Of a DNA stretch of 52,468 nt, positions 1 to 7,916 are shown piece by piece. The stretch is from Bacilli bacterium (lineage in GTDB: Bacteria > Bacillota_I > Bacilli_A > RF39 > UBA660), in contig JAFUCZ010000035.1 in assembly GCA_017459425.1 (NCBI GenBank), forward strand, positions 1 to 52,468, read 5' to 3'. The notes beneath the pieces are model-generated. The model made no database searches and was not told the DNA's origin. It saw nothing but the letters and a program-made list of their open reading frames with translations. Position 1 is the first letter of the stretch. Each line of letters begins with the position of its first letter. The translations under genes were made by a program, and so were the position numbers.

Positions 1-36
1 AAAAAACTACAACCCCACTAAAAGTTGTAGTTTTTT
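1..36 (-). terminator. Intrinsic terminator hairpin
   Basis: A perfect inverted repeat (CTACAAC / GTTGTAG, about 10-nt loop) is flanked by A6 and T6, so it could terminate in either direction. It lies 110 nt beyond the stop of the minus-strand repeat protein (146-1387) and is the best terminator candidate for it. Its loop contains one copy of the ~35-nt repeat described separately. Confidence 0.7.
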
Positions 37-137
37 CTACCACGTGCCCCAATAAAACTTGTAGATTTAATATACTTATAGACCCCACTGAAGTTCGGAG
101 ACTATTCTTTATTTTTTCCCACTGAAGTTTTTAGAGC
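13..137. repeat. Four degenerate ~35-nt tandem units (CCCCACTgAAGTT)
   Basis: Four copies of a CCCCACTRAAGTT-like core begin near 13, 47, 83 and 117, spaced 34, 36 and 34 nt, each followed by a TAG/GAG-like trailer. The unequal spacing rules out a uniform coding repeat. The array may continue beyond the left edge. The first copy is part of the terminator hairpin. Function unknown. Confidence 0.5.
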
Positions 138-145
138 CTATATTT

Positions 146-1387
146 TTATTGATTTTGATTAAAATTGTTTAAGATACCAAATGGATCAGGTATTGTATTG
201 TTTTCTTGTGTTGTTGGTGCTCCAAATGGATTTTCTACTGGAGCAGCTGGCGCTGGTTCTACACTTGGCATTCCAAACGGATTTTCTACTGGAGCTGCTG
301 GCGCTGGTTCTACACTTGGTGCTCCAAATGGATTTTCTACTGGAGCTGCTGGCGCAGGTTCTACACTTGGCATTCCAAACGGATTCTCTACTGGTGCTGC
401 TGGTGTTGGTTCTACACTTGGCATTCCAAATGGATTCTCTACTGGTGCAGCTGGCACTGGCTCTATACTTGGTGCTCCAAATGGATTTTCTACTGGAGTT
501 GCTGGCGTTGGTTCTACACTTGGTGCTCCAAATGGATTCTCTACTGGTGCTGCTGGCGATGGCTCTATACTTGGTGCTCCAAATGGATTTTCTACTGGTG
601 CTGCTGGCGATGGCTCTATACTTGGTGCTCCAAATGGATTCTCTACTGGTGCAGCTGGCGCTGGCTCTATACTTGGTGCCCCAAATGGGTTTTCTACTGG
701 AGCAGCTGGCACTGGCTCTACACTTGGTGCTCCAAATGGATTTTCTACTGGAGCAGTTGGCGTTGGTTCTACACTTGGTGCTCCAAATGGATTTTCTACT
801 GGTGCAGCTGGCACTGGCTCTACACTTGGTGCTCCAAATGGATTTTCTACTGGAGCAGTTGGCGTTGGTTCTACACTTGGTGCTCCAAATGGATTTTCTA
901 CTGGTGCAGCTGGTGTTTGCATATCATTTATATTTGTTGGTTGAATTGGTTTAAAATCAAACGCGTTATTTGTTATATTTTGTTCATTATTTTGCATATT
1001 ACTTCCTCCATTATTTGATTGTTGTTGGAAGCCAAAAGTATTTTGTCCTTCTTTTTCTTCGACCATACTTTGTACTTGTGCAGCATCTGGTATGTTAACC
1101 GAATTCAATGCTGGATTAACTGAATTAATTGGTTGTACACTTTCAACATTTTTTGTTGGTTCTACTGTTTGCATTTTTTCTTGTCTTTTTAATTTAGACG
1201 AAACTACAATTGCAGCAATAATATTTACAATTGGAATTATGCATAGTATTACCGGTTTTCCTCCTTTTTTAAAAATCCGATATGTTGTAAGAATTATTAA
1301 AACTCCTGTCAACGCTATCACAGCGATTCCACAATAATATACATAATCTGGCAATTCGCTTATTTTTTCTAATAAATTATCTACCAT
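146..1387 (-). CDS. Membrane-anchored protein with 14 x 17-residue NPFG repeats
   Basis: 413 aa. The start follows AAGGAG with good spacing. Two hydrophobic helices lie at about residues 17-37 and 44-63, joined by a basic loop (RIFKKGGK). The second resembles the K-P-x4-IIPIxN segment of DUF5684-type membrane proteins, also seen in the protein at 18537-19163. Residues 70-165 are a low-complexity Asn/Gln-rich linker. Residues ~165-400 are 14 copies of a 17-residue unit, core PVENPFG, followed by PSVEPxPA, with Ala/Met, Val/Ile and Thr/Ala/Ser/Val variation. The tail is Asn/Gln-rich. No enzymatic domain is visible. Which side of the membrane the repeats face is unclear, since both flanks of the second helix are basic. 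It could be a surface spacer or a multivalent binding scaffold. Function unknown. Confidence 0.8.
   Translation of the reverse strand: MVDNLLEKISELPDYVYYCGIAVIALTGVLIILTTYRIFKKGGKPVILCIIPIVNIIAAIVVSSKLKRQEKMQTVEPTKNVESVQPINSVNPALNSVNIPDAAQVQSMVEEKEGQNTFGFQQQSNNGGSNMQNNEQNITNNAFDFKPIQPTNINDMQTPAAPVENPFGAPSVEPTPTAPVENPFGAPSVEPVPAAPVENPFGAPSVEPTPTAPVENPFGAPSVEPVPAAPVENPFGAPSIEPAPAAPVENPFGAPSIEPSPAAPVENPFGAPSIEPSPAAPVENPFGAPSVEPTPATPVENPFGAPSIEPVPAAPVENPFGMPSVEPTPAAPVENPFGMPSVEPAPAAPVENPFGAPSVEPAPAAPVENPFGMPSVEPAPAAPVENPFGAPTTQENNTIPDPFGILNNFNQNQ
206..925 (-). repeat. 51-nt in-frame tandem repeat, 14 copies
   Basis: Near-identical 51-nt units (for example TCCAAATGG at 221 and TCCAAACGG at 272) encode the PVENPFG units of the protein at 146-1387. 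The unit length is a multiple of three, so copy number can change without frameshift. The repeat also keeps plus-strand frames open; those are shadows. Array length may vary between strains and could be mis-assembled from short reads. Confidence 0.9.
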
Positions 1388-1469
1388 CTTTTTATTCTCC
1401 TTACTAGATACAACTATCTATCTTACATTAATATAATATCAAAAAAAAACACAAAAGTATATGTTTTTT

Positions 1470-1988
1470 TTAAAATAGAAAAAAATTATTTTTTAATTCA
1501 TGCTCTAAAGTACTATTTTCACCATGTCCTGGATAAATTATAGTATCGATTGGCAATTGTTTTATTTTTGCTATACTTTTTTTCATTTGTTCTGCATCTG
1601 ATGTTTCTAAATCTGTTCTACCAATTGTTTCTTTAAATAAAAAGTCTCCAGTAAACATAAAAGAATTTTCATAAAAATAAAATGTGACTGAATCTGAAGT
1701 ATGACCTTCAGTATCTATAATTTTAAATTTAAAATCATCAAATTCAATTCTATTTTTGTGATTGCAAATTGGTATATTATATAAATCTTCAAATTGTTTT
1801 AATGCACCAATATGATCAAAATGGCTATGTGTTATAAGTATTCCTATTGGTTTTACATTTAATTCTTTTATTTTTGATTGAATTTTATCAAATTCACTTC
1901 CAGGATCTACAATTAAAATTTTATCTTTATTAATAACTAAATAACAATTGGCTTGTAATAAACCTACAGGTATTTTTATTACTTTCAT
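1470..1988 (-). CDS. MBL-fold metallo-hydrolase (glyoxalase II-like)
   Basis: 172 aa, a small single-domain metallo-beta-lactamase-fold protein of the YqgX/GloB-like group. The metal-binding signature THSHFDHIG is at residues 53-61 (H54, H56, D58, H59). Further ligands are the His in EGHTSDS, the Asp in TGDFLF and the His in the C-terminal PGHG. Family members hydrolyse thioesters such as S-lactoylglutathione, but many have unknown substrates, so glyoxalase activity is only a possibility. The start overlaps the stop of the small gene upstream by 4 nt (ATGA), indicating translational coupling in the rnhB cluster. An A/T-only hairpin near 1440-1465 may terminate the operon. Confidence 0.85.
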   Translation of the reverse strand: MKVIKIPVGLLQANCYLVINKDKILIVDPGSEFDKIQSKIKELNVKPIGILITHSHFDHIGALKQFEDLYNIPICNHKNRIEFDDFKFKIIDTEGHTSDSVTFYFYENSFMFTGDFLFKETIGRTDLETSDAEQMKKSIAKIKQLPIDTIIYPGHGENSTLEHELKNNFFLF

Positions 1989-2218
1989 TTTTTCCTTATA
2001 TTTTTAATAGCATCTATTCTTGATTTATAATAGTTTTCTTGTTCAACAGGTTTATCATTTTTTGAAACATTACTTACAATATGCCCATTATTGTTTTTTA
2101 GTTTAATCATTTCTACTTTTATTTGTTCAGGGGTTTTTCTAATACTGTTAAATTTAACAGTATTTTTTTCTATATTTTCATTTTTTAAAAACCCATTTTT
2201 TTGAAAGTTATAATTCAT
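1985..2218 (-). CDS. Small basic hypothetical protein
   Basis: 77 aa, not recognised. An ATG at 2216-2218 is chosen over an in-frame GTG at 2225-2227 because AGGTGAT lies just upstream of the ATG. The protein is Lys/Asn-rich with no membrane segment, a predicted helical middle (KTPEQIKVEMIKLK) and a basic C-terminus (IDAIKNIRKK). It overlaps the end of rnhB by 11 nt and the start of the MBL gene by 4 nt, so it sits inside an operon and is probably translated. Function cannot be inferred. Confidence 0.6.
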   Translation of the reverse strand: MNYNFQKNGFLKNENIEKNTVKFNSIRKTPEQIKVEMIKLKNNNGHIVSNVSKNDKPVEQENYYKSRIDAIKNIRKK

Positions 2219-2834
2219 TTTTATCACCTATTATTTCTTTTACTGGTCCATAAGTTTTTCTATATCCATCAATTAAACCATATTTCTTTATTGCTTCTAC
2301 ATGCTTTTTTGTAGGATAGCCTTTATGGGAAGCAAAACCATACATAGGATATTTTTTATCAAGTTCTATAAGTAGATTATCTCTATAAACTTTAGCAAGT
2401 ACACTTGCAGCAGCTATACTAATGCTTTTAGAATCTCCTTTTATAATTGATGTTGATGGAATATCTAAATCTAGTGGCATAGCATCTATTAATACATGAT
2501 CTAAATTTATTTTTTTTCTTACTTGGTTTATTGCATCATACATTGCTAATTTTGTTGCTTCATATATATTTACTTTATCTATTATATCTGGTTCTATTAC
2601 ACCTATTCCATAACAAATAGCATGTTCTTTTATATATTCATTAAATATATTTCTTTTTTTCTCACTTAATTTTTTTGAATCAGTCAATCCTTCTAAATAA
2701 AAATCTTTAGGTAAAACACAACATGCTGCTACAACAGGTCCTATTAATGGACCTCGTCCAACTTCATCTACACCACCTATGTATTTAATATTATTTGCAT
2801 ATAATTCATTTTCATACTTATATAAATCATTCAT
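2208..2834 (-). CDS. rnhB: Ribonuclease HII
   Basis: 208 aa, usual length for RNase HII, which removes ribonucleotides from DNA and RNA from RNA/DNA hybrids in the cytoplasm. The hallmark GGVDEVGRGPLIGPV is at residues 20-34, with catalytic Asp23 and Glu24. Further acidic residues lie in VLIDAMPL and in the downstream AAASVLAKVYRD motif. The C-terminal YGFASHKGYPTKKH segment is also typical. The gene overlaps the upstream flavoprotein gene by 8 nt and the downstream small gene by 11 nt, so it is translated as part of a tight operon. Confidence 0.95.
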   Translation of the reverse strand: MNDLYKYENELYANNIKYIGGVDEVGRGPLIGPVVAACCVLPKDFYLEGLTDSKKLSEKKRNIFNEYIKEHAICYGIGVIEPDIIDKVNIYEATKLAMYDAINQVRKKINLDHVLIDAMPLDLDIPSTSIIKGDSKSISIAAASVLAKVYRDNLLIELDKKYPMYGFASHKGYPTKKHVEAIKKYGLIDGYRKTYGPVKEIIGDKNEL

Positions 2835-4224
2835 TTTCTATCCTCTTTATGATATCTCTTGCCGCAATTAATCCAGTTGCAGCTGCTGTAACAATATTGC
2901 CTGATTTACCTGAACCATCACCAATGAAATACATATTTAAATCTTCAAGTTTCATATTATTATCAGTTATAATTTCATTACTAAAAAATTTTATTTCAGG
3001 TCCATACAATAATGTTTCACCATTATTTACACCTGGTATTATTTTATCTAAAACTTCAAGTCCCTCTAATATATTTTTAATTATTCTATGAGGTAGAACA
3101 AGCGCTAAATCACCTGCTATACAATCTTTTAACGTAGGTTCGATAAATCCTTTTTTTATTTTATCCATATTAGATCTTCTACCATTTTTTAAATCTCTTA
3201 ATGTTTGTACTATTGGTTTACCTGTACCTAATGTATTAGCAATTTTTGCAATACATTCACCATATTCCCTAGTATTTGTTGTAGGATCTGTTAAATTTAC
3301 TTTTGATATAAATGCAAAATTAGAATTATTTGATTTTATATCTTTTAATGCATGCCCATTTACACATATATATCCATAATAGTTTTCTTTTGCAACAAAT
3401 CCTTCTGGATTAGTACAAAACGTCCTAATTTGATCATTATATGTACTTGTTTTTATAAATATTGTTGGATCATAAATAACTGAACAAATGCTTTTTAGTA
3501 TTTCTTTTCGTACTTCTACTCTAACACCTATTTCAATGCTTTGTGATACATACGGAATATTATATTTATCAGCTAATTGTTGAACCCATTTTGCCCCAGT
3601 TCTACCTGGTGCCACTACTACATATTTTGCTGTTATTTCTTTTTCAGTTTTTTTATTTTGATATTTTACTTTAAAAGAATTATTATTTTCTTTTTCTACA
3701 TCTAATACTGTACAATTTTCAAAAATTGTAATATTTTTTTCTTTTAAATAATTAGTAAAATCTTCAATATATTTTGGTAATTTATCTGAACCCAAATGTT
3801 TTTGTTTAATTATTAATAAATCTGCCCCAACTTTTGCTATTTTTTCTTTTAGTTCATATGCTTCATCCATATTTGTAGGATAAACTTTACTATCCATTTT
3901 AAATTTGTTGAAAATTTGTTCTGTTTCATCTATTATTCTATTTGCATCAGAAATACTCAAATATTTAAATAAATCTGATTTACCTATTTTAGGTGTAAAA
4001 TTCAATTTACCATCAGAAAATGTTCCGGCGCCACCAAAGCCAGATAAAATATTACAAGGACTACAATTTGCGCATTTACCAGTTTTATTCATTATACATT
4101 TTCTAGTACTTGAAAGAAATCCCTTATCAATTAAAGCTACTTTCAAATTTTTATTTTTAGTTATTAATTCATATGCTGTAAAAAGTCCCGCTGGACCAGC
4201 ACCTACTATTACTACATCAAACAT
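2827..4224 (-). CDS. FAD-dependent dehydrogenase, COG2509 type
   Basis: 465 aa. The N-terminal Rossmann motif VGAGPAGLFTA (about residues 7-17) binds FAD. It is followed by a Cys-rich stretch (KCIMNKTGKCANCSPCN) and GFGGAGTFSDGKLN, both characteristic of COG2509 uncharacterised FAD-dependent dehydrogenases. VVVAPGRTGAKW in the middle and FIGDGSGKSGNIVTAAATG at the C-terminus complete the FAD-binding fold. The family is widespread in Firmicutes but its substrate is not established. GGAGG precedes the ATG. It is the first gene of the operon with rnhB, the small protein and the MBL hydrolase. Confidence 0.85.
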   Translation of the reverse strand: MFDVVIVGAGPAGLFTAYELITKNKNLKVALIDKGFLSSTRKCIMNKTGKCANCSPCNILSGFGGAGTFSDGKLNFTPKIGKSDLFKYLSISDANRIIDETEQIFNKFKMDSKVYPTNMDEAYELKEKIAKVGADLLIIKQKHLGSDKLPKYIEDFTNYLKEKNITIFENCTVLDVEKENNNSFKVKYQNKKTEKEITAKYVVVAPGRTGAKWVQQLADKYNIPYVSQSIEIGVRVEVRKEILKSICSVIYDPTIFIKTSTYNDQIRTFCTNPEGFVAKENYYGYICVNGHALKDIKSNNSNFAFISKVNLTDPTTNTREYGECIAKIANTLGTGKPIVQTLRDLKNGRRSNMDKIKKGFIEPTLKDCIAGDLALVLPHRIIKNILEGLEVLDKIIPGVNNGETLLYGPEIKFFSNEIITDNNMKLEDLNMYFIGDGSGKSGNIVTAAATGLIAARDIIKRIENE

Positions 4225-4242
4225 ACCATAACCTCCAATTTA

Positions 4243-4248
4243 ATTATA
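4243..4248 (-). promoter_or_regulatory. -10 element for the COG2509-rnhB operon
   Basis: TATAAT lies 19 nt upstream of the flavoprotein ATG. A partial -35 (TTGGTT) can be placed 16 nt further up, inside the terminator of the preceding gene. Confidence 0.45.
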
Positions 4249-4263
4249 CTATATTTTTAAAAA

Positions 4264-4290
4264 AAACCAATCTATTTAGATCGGTTTTTT
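4264..4290 (-). terminator. Intrinsic terminator
   Basis: Stem AACCGATCT / AGATTGGTT with an AAAT loop, followed by a T run on the minus strand. The stop codon of the 196-aa gene (4272-4274) is inside the stem. Confidence 0.85.
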
Positions 4291-4862
4291 GAATTTATAT
4301 CAGTTTTTCCTAATATATTTTTACAAATTGTTTTTGTTGTAAAATCATAAACTGCATTACAAGTTTTATGATAATAAATAATTGATGAATTGGTTATTTC
4401 AAACATGATACATAATTTTTGATAATCAGTTAACTCGGAAACATTCATTTCTTTATCATATATTGTTATTTTATCCATATCAGACAAGAAATAATCACAG
4501 TCATTTATTAATTTATTATAAAATTTTTTGTTATTTTCATCTAACTTTTTAATGTCTCTTTTACTTGTAAGTTCATAATGCAATTGTTTTTGTTTTGATT
4601 GAACATTTTTACATTCTGCCAATTTTAACTCTAAATTTATAAGTTTATAAATGTTATTAACTATTATTTGGCCTAAATTATTTTTGTGAGCATAATTATT
4701 TATATAATCAATCAAATATCTATCATCATTTTTAAGTGTTCCATATATTATGTCATCACCAAGTATAGTACCTAAATCATTTACTATTTGACTACTATCT
4801 AAAATAGAATAATCATTTGGTTCAAAATATGCCGCTAAAATTTGTTTAAACATACTTTTCAT
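4272..4862 (-). CDS. Hypothetical protein, probably helical and cytosolic
   Basis: 196 aa, family not recognised. No signal peptide or strong membrane segment. Residues ~70-130 look like charged helices (YKLINLELKLAECK, KKFYNKLIND). A Tyr- and Cys-containing C-terminal third (YYHKTCNAVYDF) ends in a basic tail. The start follows GAGGTG, with an extended -10 promoter just upstream at 4886-4894, and the gene has its own terminator, so it is probably a single-gene unit downstream of leuS. No function is proposed. Confidence 0.7.
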   Translation of the reverse strand: MKSMFKQILAAYFEPNDYSILDSSQIVNDLGTILGDDIIYGTLKNDDRYLIDYINNYAHKNNLGQIIVNNIYKLINLELKLAECKNVQSKQKQLHYELTSKRDIKKLDENNKKFYNKLINDCDYFLSDMDKITIYDKEMNVSELTDYQKLCIMFEITNSSIIYYHKTCNAVYDFTTKTICKNILGKTDINSKNRSK

Positions 4863-4885
4863 TTGTACACCTCTTTTGCTGGAAT

Positions 4886-4894
4886 ATTATAACA
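4886..4894 (-). promoter_or_regulatory. Extended -10 promoter (TGTTATAAT)
   Basis: TGTTATAAT lies 23 nt upstream of the 196-aa gene, with no convincing -35. The same extended -10 form is found before several other genes in the window. Confidence 0.6.
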
Positions 4895-4902
4895 TATTTT
4901 TT

Positions 4903-7314
4903 TTATTTTACAACTATATTTACTATTTTTTTAGGAATTGTTATTATTTTAACTATTTTTTTATTTTCTATATGTTTTTTCACATTATCCAAACTTAAGG
5001 CTGTTTGTTCCATTTCTTCATTAGTAAAATCACTTGACACTTCAATTTTACCTCTTACTTTTCCATTTACTTGTACAACCATTTCGAATTTATCTTTAAC
5101 TAATTTTGATTGATCATAAGTTGGCCAAGTATTATTGCAAATAGGATCATTTCCAATTTGTTCGTTTAATTCTTCAGTTATATGAGGCGCGAAAGGATTA
5201 AGTAATGTTAATAAAATAGAATAGTCTGCTTTTGTAATTGTTTTTTGCTTTTCATATTCATTTACCATGATCATAAGTGAAGAAATTGCTGTATTAAATT
5301 TAAGAGTTAAAATATCATTTTCTACTTTTTTTATAGTACTATTTACTAAAAATTCATCGGTATAATTATTTGAATCAATAATATTTTCTTTTAATTTAAA
5401 TATTCTATCTAAAAATCTTTTGCAGCCTTTTAATGAATCTATATTCCATGCGGCGTCTTGTTGATAATCTCCTATAAACATTTCATATACTCTTAATGTA
5501 TCCGCACCATATTCATTTACAATATCATCTGGATTAATTACATTACCTTTTGATTTACTCATTTTTAATCCATCTGGTCCTAAAATCATTCCATGACTTA
5601 CACGAGTATCAATCATTTCACGATTTGGTACAAATCCATAATCGTATAACATTTGAACCCAGAATCTTGCATATAATAAATGTCTAGCTGTATGTTCCAT
5701 ACCCCCATTATACCAATTAACTTTGTTCCAATATTTCATTGCATCCATAGAAGCAAATTCATGATCATTATGCGGATCCATAAATCTCAAGAAATACCAA
5801 CTTGAACCTGCCCATTGTGGCATAGTATCTGTTTCTCTTTTTGCGTCTTCACCACATTTTGGGCATTTACAATTAACCCAATCAGTAATTTTTGCAAGTG
5901 GACTCTCACCATTATCTGTCGGTTCATATTCAACAACATTTGGAAGTAATAAAGGTAAATCTTTTTCATCCATTGGAACCCATCCACATTTTTCACAATA
6001 TATCATTGGAATTGGTTCTCCCCAAAATCTTTGTCTTGAAAAAATCCAATCTCTCATTTTATAATTATTTACTCTACGTGCGATTCCTTTTTCCTCTAAA
6101 TATTTAGTAATTTCTTCTTTTGCTTCAATTACACTTAAACCTGAAAATTTATCACTATTAACAAGTTTTGAATCGGTTTTTAAATATTGATCTTTTTCAT
6201 ATGCAGAATTATCTAAATCAATACCTTCCCCGTCTATTACTTTTATCATTTTGATATTATGTGCTTTTGCATATTCATAATCTCTTTGATCATGTGCTGG
6301 AACTGCCATTACAGCTCCTGTTCCATAACTTCCAAGTACAAAATCGCCTAAATATATTGGGACTTCTTCTTTTGTTACAGGATTTATAGCTTTAATACCT
6401 TTTACTAACACTCCTGTTTTACCCTTATTTAATTCTGTTCTATCCATATTTGATTTTAGTAAAGTTTCTTCAATATATGCATTTACTTCTTCTTTATTTT
6501 CAACTCTTGGCATCAACTCTTTTATAAGTTTACCATCTGGAGCAATTACAAAGAAAGTTATTCCATATATAGTCTCAATACAAGTTGTAAATATAGAGAA
6601 TTTACCACCACCAACTATATCAACATCTACTTCTACTCCGCTTGATTTTCCAATCCAATTAATTTGACCAAGTTTAACTTTATCAGCAAAATTTGTATCG
6701 TCTAATCCTTTTAATAAATCTTCGGCATAATTGCTCATTCTAAGCATCCATTGACTTTTTTCTTTTTGAACAACTTTAGAACCGCATCTTTCACAAACAC
6801 CACCTTGGCTATCTTCGTTAGACAAAACTATTTTACAATTAGGGCACCAATTAACAGGCATTTTTTCTTTGTAAGCCATTCCATGTTTATAAAATTGTAA
6901 AAATTGCCATTGTGTCCATTTATAGTATTCAGGATCTGTTGTAGAAAATTCTCTAGACCAGTCAAAAGAGAATCCCATCTTTTTCATTTGTCCTTTAAAT
7001 GTTTTGATGTTTTCTTTTACTGCTTGGCTAGGATGAATATGATTTTTTATCGCATATTGTTCTGCTGGTGCTCCAAAGGCATCAAATCCCATTGGAAATA
7101 AAACATTTTCACCTTTCATTCTTTTCATTCTTGCCATAGCATCGTGTGCTGTATAACTTCTAACATGTCCTACATGTAAGCCTGATCCACTTGGATATGG
7201 AAATTCAACTAAAACATAATATGGCTTTTTATCTGAACCGTTAATCGCCTTAAAAGTTTCATTTTTATCCCAATATTCTTGCCATTTCTTTTCAATTTCT
7301 TTAAAATTATACAT
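4903..7314 (-). CDS. leuS: Leucyl-tRNA synthetase
   Basis: 803 aa, normal for bacterial LeuRS. Class I signatures: HVGH in the segment GSGLHVGHVRSYT (about residues 44-56) and KMSKS at residues 584-588. Between them lie a Zn-type Cys cluster (CPNCKIVLSNEDSQGGVCERC), the CP1 editing domain and a second Cys pair near CEKCGW. The C-terminal anticodon-binding and small appended domains are present. The start overlaps the preceding membrane-protein gene by 8 nt. Expression is expected to respond to uncharged tRNA-Leu through the T-box leader at 7672-7880. Confidence 0.98.
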   Translation of the reverse strand: MYNFKEIEKKWQEYWDKNETFKAINGSDKKPYYVLVEFPYPSGSGLHVGHVRSYTAHDAMARMKRMKGENVLFPMGFDAFGAPAEQYAIKNHIHPSQAVKENIKTFKGQMKKMGFSFDWSREFSTTDPEYYKWTQWQFLQFYKHGMAYKEKMPVNWCPNCKIVLSNEDSQGGVCERCGSKVVQKEKSQWMLRMSNYAEDLLKGLDDTNFADKVKLGQINWIGKSSGVEVDVDIVGGGKFSIFTTCIETIYGITFFVIAPDGKLIKELMPRVENKEEVNAYIEETLLKSNMDRTELNKGKTGVLVKGIKAINPVTKEEVPIYLGDFVLGSYGTGAVMAVPAHDQRDYEYAKAHNIKMIKVIDGEGIDLDNSAYEKDQYLKTDSKLVNSDKFSGLSVIEAKEEITKYLEEKGIARRVNNYKMRDWIFSRQRFWGEPIPMIYCEKCGWVPMDEKDLPLLLPNVVEYEPTDNGESPLAKITDWVNCKCPKCGEDAKRETDTMPQWAGSSWYFLRFMDPHNDHEFASMDAMKYWNKVNWYNGGMEHTARHLLYARFWVQMLYDYGFVPNREMIDTRVSHGMILGPDGLKMSKSKGNVINPDDIVNEYGADTLRVYEMFIGDYQQDAAWNIDSLKGCKRFLDRIFKLKENIIDSNNYTDEFLVNSTIKKVENDILTLKFNTAISSLMIMVNEYEKQKTITKADYSILLTLLNPFAPHITEELNEQIGNDPICNNTWPTYDQSKLVKDKFEMVVQVNGKVRGKIEVSSDFTNEEMEQTALSLDNVKKHIENKKIVKIITIPKKIVNIVVK

Positions 7315-7660
7315 TTCTCTTTTCCTCTTTTCTATACTCGTTACCTAAAATAGAATATACTATTAAAATTAGTACAATTAATATTATAAATCCAACTAAT
7401 ATTTGAAGAATAAAATTATTTATCAGTGTCATAAGCGCTAAAGTAAGCGAAATAATTAAAGCATTACAAAATGCTACATCTAATGCTATTTTTTTATTAC
7501 TTATGCCATTTAAATTTAACTTATATCGTTTTTTTATAAACATTATTTCAGTACTTTTTTTAATTTTATTTTGTTTCTTTTTTCTAAATACAACAAATAT
7601 TAAATATAATAAATAAATTAAAATAAATGTAATAAAAAATGTAAAAATTAGTTCTTTCAT
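7307..7660 (-). CDS. Small membrane protein co-transcribed with leuS
   Basis: 117 aa, not recognised. Three hydrophobic helices lie at about residues 4-25, 62-82 and 85-107. The first two are separated by a very basic cytosolic stretch (FRKKKQNKIKKS, then KKRYK) and the C-terminal tail is charged (NEYRKEEKRNV). GGAGG precedes the ATG. It is the first gene after the leucine T-box and overlaps leuS by 8 nt, so it is made in step with the synthetase. The context does not explain why. Confidence 0.75.
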   Translation of the reverse strand: MKELIFTFFITFILIYLLYLIFVVFRKKKQNKIKKSTEIMFIKKRYKLNLNGISNKKIALDVAFCNALIISLTLALMTLINNFILQILVGFIILIVLILIVYSILGNEYRKEEKRNV

Positions 7661-7671
7661 TTTTCCTCCTT

Positions 7672-7880
7672 TTTTAAAAAAAATTATTATGAAGTATAAG
7701 GACGAATAAATCGTGGTACCACCTTATTTCATAATAATTTCTATTATCTTAATACCTTAACGCGGTTATACGTCTTTATAGAAACTCCAAAGCAAGTTCA
7801 TAACTAGTTAATGAAAGTTTACACCAAAACACTTTCTCTCTTTAATTAACATCATTATTACTACTCTTCTTCAACGTCTT
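7672..7880 (-). promoter_or_regulatory. T-box leader, leucine-specific
   Basis: Minus-strand leader with the invariant T-box AAGGTGGTACCACG at 7712-7725. Downstream is an intrinsic terminator formed by AAATTATTATGAA...TAAGG pairing with CCTTA...TTCATAATAATTT and ending in a T run. Stem I elements include an AGAGAG bulge region and the GGTGTAAAC loop. In the specifier segment GAACTTGCTTTGGAG the codon CTT (7794-7796, Leu) is followed by a purine and a TTTGGA motif, the same arrangement as in the second T-box of this window. Uncharged tRNA-Leu should favour antitermination into the membrane-protein gene and leuS. Confidence 0.92.
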
Positions 7881-7887
7881 TTAAGAT

Positions 7888-7916
7888 ATTATATTACACT
7901 TGTTTAACATATTCAA
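7888..7916 (-). promoter_or_regulatory. Promoter of the leuS T-box transcript
   Basis: TTGAAT (7911-7916), a 17-nt spacer and TATAAT (7888-7893). The -35 and spacer lie inside the last codons of the GH31 gene, whose stop begins at 7894. Confidence 0.7.

Noticed and set aside
13-137. CRISPR array at the left edge
   Set aside because: The units are degenerate, spacers are not unique inserts of fixed length between identical repeats, and no cas gene is in view.
165-1018. Three long open plus-strand frames opposite the NPFG-repeat gene
   Set aside because: They result from the 51-nt periodicity, which keeps all frames free of stops. They lack ribosome sites and are repetitive translations of the complementary strand.
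3127-3150. tRNA T-arm-like GGTTCGA
   Set aside because: It lies inside the flavoprotein gene and no acceptor stem or other arms can be formed. No tRNA gene was found in the window.
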